17,971 nt of DNA from Patescibacteria group bacterium (lineage in GTDB: Bacteria > Patescibacteriota > Microgenomatia > Daviesbacterales > UBA10151). The notes under the pieces are model-generated. The model was not told where the DNA came from, did not search any database, and saw nothing but the letters and a program-made list of their open reading frames with translations. Location of the stretch: positions 1-17,971 of the forward strand of contig JAHIVD010000066.1 in assembly GCA_018816815.1 (NCBI GenBank). The letters are read 5' to 3'. Positions 1 to 5,806 of this stretch are shown in pieces. The translations under genes were made by a program, and so were the position numbers. Position 1 is the first letter of the stretch. The number at the start of each line of letters is the position of its first letter.

Positions 1-222
1 AAAAATGGTAATTCATTAGCAGTAACAGTACCCAAGGCTTACGCCCACCAACTCAGCATCAGGGATGGATCTATTATTGAGTGGAAAAAAACAAAACAGG
101 GCCTTGTTCTGATACATCAAAAAAATACTAAGACCACAGGTGTGGATCAAAAATTCGCCAAAATGGTGGATGAGTTTACCAACGAACACGAAGATGTACT
201 CCGAAAGCTTTCACAAAAGTGA
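1..222 (+). CDS. AbrB/MazE-like antitoxin (5'-truncated)
   Basis: The reading frame is open from the window edge to TGA at 220-222, so the N-terminus is missing. The visible 73 residues begin with a swapped-hairpin AbrB-type DNA-binding half (GNSLAVTVPKAYAHQL, then a Gly-Ser turn and a beta strand), followed by a short charged C-terminal helix. In type II toxin-antitoxin modules the AbrB-like part binds the operon promoter and the C-terminal tail neutralises the toxin. The stop overlaps the GTG start of the following Doc toxin by 4 bp (GTGA), the usual antitoxin-first, translationally coupled order. The assignment rests on the beta-barrel signature plus this context; the exact subfamily is not certain. 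Its promoter lies outside the window. Confidence 0.75.
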   Translation, partial: KNGNSLAVTVPKAYAHQLSIRDGSIIEWKKTKQGLVLIHQKNTKTTGVDQKFAKMVDEFTNEHEDVLRKLSQK

Positions 223-623
223 CCACTAAAAAGACCTCTTTCCTAACAACAAGCCAGGTTCTTTTCATCCACGACCAGATGATCAAAAGATTCAATGGCT
301 CCCCCGGAATCCGGGACATAGGACTAATTAAATCAGTCATAGCAAGACCTCAAGCAACTTTTGAAAACAAATATCTTTATGTTTCTATATTCGATAAAGC
401 AGCATCCTTACTCCAATCCTTGCTAAAAAACCATCCATTCATAGATGGAAATAAACGTACAGCCTTAACCTCAGCAGGTTTATTCTTGTGGAAAAATGAA
501 TACAAATTAGTTAATCATTACAAAGAAGAGGTGAAATTTACAGTTAGAGCAAGTAGTAAGAATCTAACAGTTGAGCAAATCTCTAAATGGCTAAAGATAC
601 ATTCTGTTAAAATATCCAAATGA
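219..623 (+). CDS. doc: Doc/Fic-family toxin (death-on-curing)
   Basis: 134 residues, the usual size for Doc. The family motif is complete at residues 72-81 (HPFIDGNKRT), with the catalytic His72, the acidic residue and the NKR anion-binding end. Doc proteins with K in place of the second Gly of canonical Fic phosphorylate EF-Tu and stop translation; canonical Fic proteins AMPylate. That this protein is a kinase is inferred from the NKR form. The N-terminal part (LTTSQVLFIHDQMIKRF) matches the start of the Doc fold. The GTG start overlaps the antitoxin stop by 4 bp. The TGA stop overlaps the ATG of tsaD (ATGA), so toxin and tsaD are probably translated from one mRNA. No truncation or frameshift is seen. 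Confidence 0.87.
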   Translation: MTTKKTSFLTTSQVLFIHDQMIKRFNGSPGIRDIGLIKSVIARPQATFENKYLYVSIFDKAASLLQSLLKNHPFIDGNKRTALTSAGLFLWKNEYKLVNHYKEEVKFTVRASSKNLTVEQISKWLKIHSVKISK

Positions 624-1690
624 TAATTCTTGGCATAGAAACTAGTTGTGATGAAACTGCTTGTGCTGTCTTAAAAAAAGAGGGAAACAGAATACAAATT
701 CTATCCAATATTGTAGCATCATCAGCCTTGCTGCAAGCTAAATTTGGGGGTGTAATCCCGGAACAAGCTGCACGGGAACAAATAAAATCAATTATTCCTG
801 CAGTAAAAACAGCAATTGATGGTTCAGGAATAAAAATAAGTGATATAGATGCAATCGCTGTAACTTACGGTCCAGGACTAATCGGTTCACTTTTAGTTGG
901 CACAGAAACTGCTAAAACATTAGCTTTTTTGTGGAACAAACCACTTGTTCCTGTAAATCACCTACTCGGACATTTTTATGCAAATTGGATTCAAAAACCA
1001 TTTACCATTGTTAATTCACAATTAACAGATTCTTGCAGTCAAAAACAAACAGCTAAAAGTAACTTGCCGAAATTCCCTTGTATTGGCCTTCTTGTGTCCG
1101 GCGGTCATACTGATCTGGTTCTATTTAAAAACCATGGAAAATATAAATACCTGGGCGGCACCAGAGACGATGCCTCAGGAGAGTGTTTTGATAAATGCGC
1201 CAGGCTTTTAAAGCTTCCTTACCCTGGTGGTCCGGCCATTGCTGAATTAGCCAAATCCGGAAACCCTAAGACCTTTAACCTACCCAGACCAATGATTAAT
1301 TCAAAAGATTTTGATTTCTCCTTTTCCGGACTTAAAACAGCTGTTTCTAATTTGATTAAAGAAAAAGGCAGTTTAAAGCCAAATGAGCTGGCTAATCTAG
1401 CTGCTTCTATTGAAGAAGCTATTATCGATGTATTGATTACAAAGACGCTTCTGGCAACCCAAACTTACAAGGCTAATCAAATTATTATTGCAGGAGGAGT
1501 AGCAGCAAATCAATCTCTGATCCGCAATTTAAAATTGAAAATAGGTAGTTTAAAATCGAAAACAAAGCTTTTTGTCCCGCCTCCGAAGCTTTGCACTGAT
1601 AATGCTGTCATGATTGCTGCTGCTGCTTTTTTTAACTACCAGCCTATTAACCCATTTACCCTACAAGCTAATCCTAGCCTTGCGCTCTGA
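620..1690 (+). CDS. tsaD: tRNA N6-adenosine threonylcarbamoyltransferase TsaD
   Basis: 356 residues, full length for the family. TsaD transfers the threonylcarbamoyl group from TC-AMP to A37 of ANN-decoding tRNAs, working with TsaB and TsaE in the cytoplasm (partners not in this window). ASKHA-fold signatures are in order: GIETSCDETACAV near the N-terminus, the metal ligands His114 and His118 (HLLGH), VSGGHTDL, the GGTRDDASGECFDK block, FSFSGLKTAV, GGVAANQSL and CTDNAVMIAAA. Between HLLGH and VSGGHT there is a polar insert of about 20 residues that E. coli TsaD lacks. The ATG overlaps the doc stop by 4 bp. A 27-bp gap separates it from valS, which seems to have its own promoter. Confidence 0.96.
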   Translation: MIILGIETSCDETACAVLKKEGNRIQILSNIVASSALLQAKFGGVIPEQAAREQIKSIIPAVKTAIDGSGIKISDIDAIAVTYGPGLIGSLLVGTETAKTLAFLWNKPLVPVNHLLGHFYANWIQKPFTIVNSQLTDSCSQKQTAKSNLPKFPCIGLLVSGGHTDLVLFKNHGKYKYLGGTRDDASGECFDKCARLLKLPYPGGPAIAELAKSGNPKTFNLPRPMINSKDFDFSFSGLKTAVSNLIKEKGSLKPNELANLAASIEEAIIDVLITKTLLATQTYKANQIIIAGGVAANQSLIRNLKLKIGSLKSKTKLFVPPPKLCTDNAVMIAAAAFFNYQPINPFTLQANPSLAL

Positions 1691-1708
1691 CACCTAAATA
1701 AATATACT
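1680..1708 (+). promoter_or_regulatory. Candidate valS promoter (leaderless type)
   Basis: TTGCGC (1680-1685), a 17-bp spacer and TATACT (1703-1708). The -10 box ends 9 nt before the valS ATG at 1718 and no Shine-Dalgarno is present, so transcription would start at or within a few bases of the start codon. The -35 matches only 3 of 6 consensus bases and overlaps the tsaD stop. Confidence 0.5.
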
Positions 1709-1726
1709 TATCCTCATATGGATAAG
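1707..1726 (+). repeat. Inverted repeat across the valS start codon
   Basis: CTTATCC (1707-1713) and GGATAAG (1720-1726) form a perfect 7-bp inverted repeat with a 6-nt centre that holds the first two bases of the ATG. In a read-through RNA from tsaD this would be a hairpin burying the start codon. As DNA it could be an operator covering the transcription start. It is seen directly; its function is unknown. Confidence 0.55.
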
Positions 1727-3841
1727 GTTTATGATCAAAAAACAGTTGAGGAAAAATGGTATCAGTCTTGGGAAAAGAAAGGTTATTTCCAACCTGAAAT
1801 AAATCCCAACGGCAAACCATATGCCATTATTCTCCCGCCGCCAAATGCTAATGGAGACCTTCACTTTGGTCACGCCATGTTCACAATTGAAGATATTTTA
1901 ATCCGCTTCCACCGAATGAAAGGTGAAGCTGCTCTTTGGCTGCCGGGCGAAGACCATGCTGGCACAGAAACACAATTTGTTTTTGAAAAACACTTATCAA
2001 AGCTCGGTAAATCCCGTTTTGATTACGATAGAGCCACTCTTTATAAAATGATTTACGAATTCGTGGAGGAAAACCGGGGAAAAATCAGAAATCAAATGCA
2101 GCGGATGGGTTTTTCCCTAAACTGGGACAGACTCAAATATACGCTAGATCCTGACATAGTTAAAGTTGTTTATAAAACATTTAAAAAATTATTTGATGAT
2201 GGTTTAGTATACCGGACCAATAGATTAGTAAATTATTGCACTAAAGACGGCACATCTTTTTCAGATCTTGAGGTAATCTATGAGGAAAGAAAAGATCCGC
2301 TTTATTATATTAAATACGGACCACTGGTTTTAGCCACAGTACGTCTGGAAACTAAATTCGGTGATACTGCCGTAGCTGTCCACCCTTCGGATAAGCGCTA
2401 TAAAAAATACATTGGCCAAGAGCTAGAAATTAAAACTGTTTCAGGTAAAACCAAGTTAAAAGTCATTGCTGATAAAGCAGTCAATCCTGAGTTTGGCACC
2501 GGAATAGTTAAAGTCACTCCTGCGCATGATCCTAATGATTTTGAAATAGGCCAAAGACATAATCTACCAATGATCCAAGTAATTGATTACAGCGGCAAAT
2601 TAAATGAAAAATGCGGTAAATTTGCCGGCTTAAGAGTCAAAAAAGCAAGATCAGTAATTGCTGAAGCCATGCAAGAAAAAGGTTTAATAGAAAAAGTTGA
2701 TTACGACTATACCCACCGTGTTGGTATTTGCTACAAATGCAAAACAGTTATCGAGCCACTGCCTCTGGAGCAGTGGTATATTGCTACTAAATCACTTGCT
2801 GAAAAAGCACTGAAAGTTGTAAAAAATAATGAAGTTAAAATCTTTCCAATAAATTTCGAGAAGATTTATTTTAATTGGTTAGAAAATATCAGGGATTGGA
2901 ATATCTCCCGCCAGATTGTTTGGGGAATACAAATTCCGGCCTGGTTTTGTGAGTCTTGCAAAAAATGGACTGTTACCGAAGGAGAAACGCTTGACACCTG
3001 TTTACATTGTAATAATTCTACGTTAAAACAAGACAGCGATACCTTTGATACCTGGTTCTCCTCTGCACAGTGGCCCTTTGCCACTTTGCAAACTACTAAA
3101 CCGGGTGATTTTGAAAAATTTTATCCCACTTCTGTGATGGAAACAGGCAGGGATATCCTGTTTTTTTGGGTAGCCAGAATGATCATGCTTGGAATATATG
3201 TCACTGGCAAAATTCCGTTTAAGGATATTGTCCTGCATGGTACTGTTTTGGATCCACTGGGAAAAAAGATGAGTAAATCAAAAGGAAATGTAGTAAATCC
3301 AATTGAAATTGCTAACCAATACGGCGCAGATGCAATCAGATTTGCTCTAGTTTATGGCACGGCTTTTGGTCACGATCAATCATTATCACATCCAAAACTT
3401 CAAGCCATGAGGAAGTTCACAAATAAACTTTGGAACATTGGCCGCTTTATCATTGATTTTGCCCCAGAAAATGCAAAACATTTAGACTCTACTGGTATTC
3501 CAAACATCAACAAGAAGTCTCAAGATGACAAACAAATTCTGGATAATTTATCCAAAACAATCAAAACAGTAACTCAAGCCATAAACTCTTACAGATTCCA
3601 TGACGCCGCAGATGTTTTATACAAATTTATCTGGCACGAATTTGCAGATAAATACATAGAATCAAGTAAAGACCGACGAAGCGAAGTTCAACCTATTTTG
3701 GAATATGTTTTCAGAACTTGTTTGGAACTCCTGCATCCATTTATGCCGTTTATTACAGAAGAATTATGGCAAAAACTACCTCATAAAGAAGATTCTATTA
3801 TGATAACAAAATGGCCTGAAACTAGGATTCCCGCAAATTAA
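1718..3841 (+). CDS. valS: Valyl-tRNA synthetase (short form)
   Basis: 707 residues. This class I synthetase charges tRNA-Val. The HIGH-type motif is HFGH at 49-52 inside a PPPNANGDLHFGHA block, and KMSKS is at 517-521. ValRS rather than IleRS is favoured by the PGEDHAGTETQ block, GTGIVKVTPAHDPNDFEIG, DTFDTWFSSAQWP and the anticodon-binding start FTNKLWNIGRF. Cys pairs at 338/341, 411/414 and 428/431 are likely zinc sites. The CP1 editing domain is present, but its usual TTRPET motif reads TVRLET (207-212). The protein ends about 20 residues after the ITEELWQKLP block, so the C-terminal linker and coiled-coil arm of typical 880-950-residue ValRS are absent. The valS start lacks a Shine-Dalgarno. 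It converges on rplY with only 20 bp between the stops. Confidence 0.95.
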   Translation: MDKVYDQKTVEEKWYQSWEKKGYFQPEINPNGKPYAIILPPPNANGDLHFGHAMFTIEDILIRFHRMKGEAALWLPGEDHAGTETQFVFEKHLSKLGKSRFDYDRATLYKMIYEFVEENRGKIRNQMQRMGFSLNWDRLKYTLDPDIVKVVYKTFKKLFDDGLVYRTNRLVNYCTKDGTSFSDLEVIYEERKDPLYYIKYGPLVLATVRLETKFGDTAVAVHPSDKRYKKYIGQELEIKTVSGKTKLKVIADKAVNPEFGTGIVKVTPAHDPNDFEIGQRHNLPMIQVIDYSGKLNEKCGKFAGLRVKKARSVIAEAMQEKGLIEKVDYDYTHRVGICYKCKTVIEPLPLEQWYIATKSLAEKALKVVKNNEVKIFPINFEKIYFNWLENIRDWNISRQIVWGIQIPAWFCESCKKWTVTEGETLDTCLHCNNSTLKQDSDTFDTWFSSAQWPFATLQTTKPGDFEKFYPTSVMETGRDILFFWVARMIMLGIYVTGKIPFKDIVLHGTVLDPLGKKMSKSKGNVVNPIEIANQYGADAIRFALVYGTAFGHDQSLSHPKLQAMRKFTNKLWNIGRFIIDFAPENAKHLDSTGIPNINKKSQDDKQILDNLSKTIKTVTQAINSYRFHDAADVLYKFIWHEFADKYIESSKDRRSEVQPILEYVFRTCLELLHPFMPFITEELWQKLPHKEDSIMITKWPETRIPAN

Positions 3842-3861
3842 CCGTAGAATTGACGCAAAAA

Positions 3862-4620
3862 TTATTCTTTTGAAGCTTCTTCTTTAGCTCCATGAGACTC
3901 TTTTTTAGTCTGCCCATCCTCAGCTTGCGCCTCGCCTTCAGTTTGAGCTTCACCTTCAGTTGCTGCTGCACCCTCTGTCTCCGCCCCCCCTGTTGTTTCA
4001 ACAGCTACCGCAGCTGTTTCTGCGGCTTGTTCTTCCATCAGCTTCTCCATCTCTGCGGTCACAGCAGGGGCCAACTTAACAACAATCTCTTCTTCTGAAA
4101 CTTGAACTGTCAACTTGCTTCTGTCGAATTTTAACTTACCAATAGTTATAACATCATCAACGTTTTTTAAACCTGTAATATCAACTTCTATTTTTTCTAC
4201 TAAATCCGTAGGAAGAGCCTCAACTTCCAATTCATTTAAGGTTTGCAAAACAATCACCTCTCCTGATTTAACTAATTCAGGCTGTTCTCCAATTAAAATA
4301 AGCGGTACCGGAGCTTTAACTTTTTCGCTTAAATTAACTTGATAAAAATCAATGTGTATAAGTTTATCCGAAACAGGATCGTATTGCACTTCCCGCACCA
4401 TCACTGGTCTAATCTTCTTGGTTCCAATCTTCAAATCAATTAAACCGGTTTCCCCTGCTTCTTTAAAAACCTTTAAAAATGTTTTTTCGTCAACACAAAC
4501 TGACTCGCTTTCCAACCCTTTGCCAAATACATGACCCGGGAGCTTGCCTTTTTGACGCAATTTTTTAACTTTTTTACCTAAGATTTTTCTTTCTTCAGCA
4601 TTTAAACTTAATCTACCCAT
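3862..4620 (-). CDS. rplY: 50S ribosomal protein bL25, CTC (general stress) form
   Basis: 252 residues. The N-terminal bL25 domain (about 1-95) binds 5S rRNA; RQKGKLPGHVFGKG and DPVSDKLIHIDFYQV are typical of the family. It is followed by the CTC/TL5-type beta domain (about 95-185; LNELEVEALPTDLVEKIEVDI is the core). The last ~65 residues are a low-complexity acidic, Ala/Glu/Gly/Thr-rich tail with GEAQ repeats, as in many CTC proteins and probably disordered. The ATG at 4618-4620 has no Shine-Dalgarno but sits 8 nt after a candidate -10 box. It lies alone, convergent with valS and downstream of a gene-free GC-richer stretch that may encode an RNA. Confidence 0.95.
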   Translation of the reverse strand: MGRLSLNAEERKILGKKVKKLRQKGKLPGHVFGKGLESESVCVDEKTFLKVFKEAGETGLIDLKIGTKKIRPVMVREVQYDPVSDKLIHIDFYQVNLSEKVKAPVPLILIGEQPELVKSGEVIVLQTLNELEVEALPTDLVEKIEVDITGLKNVDDVITIGKLKFDRSKLTVQVSEEEIVVKLAPAVTAEMEKLMEEQAAETAAVAVETTGGAETEGAAATEGEAQTEGEAQAEDGQTKKESHGAKEEASKE

Positions 4621-4628
4621 AGCTGCTT

Positions 4629-4657
4629 AATGTAACACATTTAAGCTCGCTGAGCAA
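4629..4657 (-). promoter_or_regulatory. Candidate rplY promoter (leaderless type)
   Basis: Reading the minus strand: TTGCTC (4652-4657), a 17-bp spacer and TACATT (4629-4634). The ATG follows the -10 box by only 8 nt and no Shine-Dalgarno is seen, so the mRNA would begin almost at the start codon. Confidence 0.5.
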
Positions 4658-4727
4658 TCCCATATTTAAAATTTAGATAAATGATTAATTAGAATTCTTT
4701 ATCCCCAGGATCGATTTAAGAAATTAT

Positions 4728-4902
4728 TTAAAACAGCCTTTGCTGTATCGTGTAATGCGGTTACAGCTAAAGGACCAGTATTGACTGTGAGCACACACTT
4801 CTTCCCTTACCCCTCCACCCTCTATGCCGTAGAACCTTTTTCTTGCAAAGGCACAAAAAACGATTCCCCTCCTCTGTGCTCTGGGTTTCTATTCATAATG
4901 AC
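4728..4902 (-). ncRNA. Candidate structured RNA, family not recognised
   Basis: The 318-bp gap 4621-4938 has no clear gene. Its part from 4741 to 4910 is about 46% G+C (79 of 170 bases counted) between AT-rich flanks. On the minus strand it is preceded by a promoter-like pair and ends in an 11-bp hairpin (4737-4773) followed by TTTT. Inside, further short hairpins can be drawn: GCACA/TGTGC (4851-4879) and CCTTT/AAAGG (4835-4851). A G-rich purine stretch lies at about 4799-4824, with two GGGG runs (one there, one at about 4865). It does not match RNase P RNA, SRP RNA or tmRNA signatures that I know. Alternatives are an rplY leader or decayed coding DNA, since two short ORFs (24 and 31 codons) lie on the same strand at 4822-4896 and 4699-4794. 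Boundaries are approximate. Confidence 0.35.
4737..4773 (-). terminator. Bulged 11-bp hairpin with weak T run
   Basis: On the minus strand CCTTT-A-GCTGTA pairs with TACAGC-AAAGG around a 14-nt loop: 11 bp with one bulged A. It is followed by CTGTTTT. It could end the candidate RNA upstream of rplY, but the T run is short and begins three bases after the stem. Confidence 0.4.
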
Positions 4903-4906
4903 CCGT

Positions 4907-4935
4907 AGTTTATTAAATTTAATTTAGAATATCAA
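4907..4935 (-). promoter_or_regulatory. Candidate promoter for the 4728-4902 RNA
   Basis: Minus strand: TTGATA (4930-4935), a 17-bp spacer and TAAACT (4907-4912). It lies directly after the transporter stop codon and points into the GC-richer, gene-free stretch. The spacing is ideal, but the region is AT-rich, so a chance match is possible. Confidence 0.35.
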
Positions 4936-4938
4936 TTT

Positions 4939-5796
4939 TTAGGCAAATCCTAAAGTTACAACCCCCGCAAGAAGAATGAATGCACCTACCAACACTTGCA
5001 ACTTAGCTTTTCTTTCTTTGATCTCTTTAAAGTAAAACAGCCCCCAAAGAACTGCCACTAGCGATGATATTTGACTTGTAGGACCTGCTTTTGATAAACC
5101 AATCAAAGATAAAGAAATAAGTGATAATAAGTTGCCAATATTCCAAATTATCCCACTTGTTAAACTAAAAGCTATCGCCTCGTTTTTAAATTTAATTCTC
5201 TTGATAGCAGCAATCAGCAAGCCTGTAAGAAGTATTCCCAAACAAACAGGGAAGAAAAAATCTCCGGTGGAAACATTTCCGACCTTCAAGGGAACTAGTT
5301 GACTGCCCCAAATTAATCCAGCACAGATTCCAGCCGAAAGCCCTTTTTTTATTTTTCGGCTTTCCATATTTTCAGTACTACTTACTAGGATTACCCCAGC
5401 AACTATTAACCCTATTCCTAAAAAACCCATTGTTAGTCCCGCTGGCATTTCATGAAAAAATAATGCACCCCACAGAAAAGAAAATATTACTACTAAGGAT
5501 CCCATTAACGGTACTGCTCTTGATAACCCTAAATCTATTATGGCAATGAAAGAAATCGCATTCGCGATTGCCCACAGTGCCCCACTCATTAATCCATACG
5601 CATTTAAAGTTAACGGGTAACCCAAAATTATAGAAATAATAAGTCCGGAAAAACCTATTGAAACAGCAATTAGAGTCTGGAACTGGATTATATTAGAGCT
5701 TTCGGACTTTTTAAAAGGAACCATGTATGATCCCCAACAAAGAGCAGTACCAAATGCTGCTAAAAAACCTAAATTTGTCATCAATAAAAGCATAAC
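4939..5796 (-). CDS. GlcU/DMT-superfamily membrane transporter
   Basis: 285 residues from the chosen ATG at 5796, almost entirely hydrophobic helices (about 10 predicted by eye) in two similar halves. Each half begins with a small-residue/Trp-Gly segment (TALCWGSYMVPFKKS and GLIWGSQLVPLKVG), the pseudo-repeat of drug/metabolite and glucose/rhamnose (GRP) permeases. Size and the WGS motif fit GlcU/TMEM144-like sugar uptake proteins; the substrate cannot be read from sequence. A longer frame to 5880 exists but overlaps the previous gene by 74 bp and adds a charged N-terminus, so I start just after that gene's stop (10-bp gap). It is probably co-transcribed with the SDR-DUF4012 gene upstream and may serve the same glycan pathway. 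Confidence 0.8.
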   Translation of the reverse strand, partial: VMLLLMTNLGFLAAFGTALCWGSYMVPFKKSESSNIIQFQTLIAVSIGFSGLIISIILGYPLTLNAYGLMSGALWAIANAISFIAIIDLGLSRAVPLMGSLVVIFSFLWGALFFHEMPAGLTMGFLGIGLIVAGVILVSSTENMESRKIKKGLSAGICAGLIWGSQLVPLKVGNVSTGDFFFPVCLGILLTGLLIAAIKRIKFKNEAIAFSLTSGIIWNIGNLLSLISLSLIGLSKAGPTSQISSLVAVLWGLFYFKEIKERKAKLQVLVGAFILLAGVVTLGFA

Positions 5797-5806
5797 ATAG
5801 AATCTA

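Noticed and set aside
2866..3238. Two minus-strand ORFs inside valS
   Set aside because: They are antisense shadows of a highly conserved coding region, with no family resemblance and no start signals.
3892..4534. Plus-strand ORFs opposite rplY
   Set aside because: They are antisense shadows of a clear bL25/CTC gene. The Cys/Phe-rich composition comes from the complement of the acidic tail.
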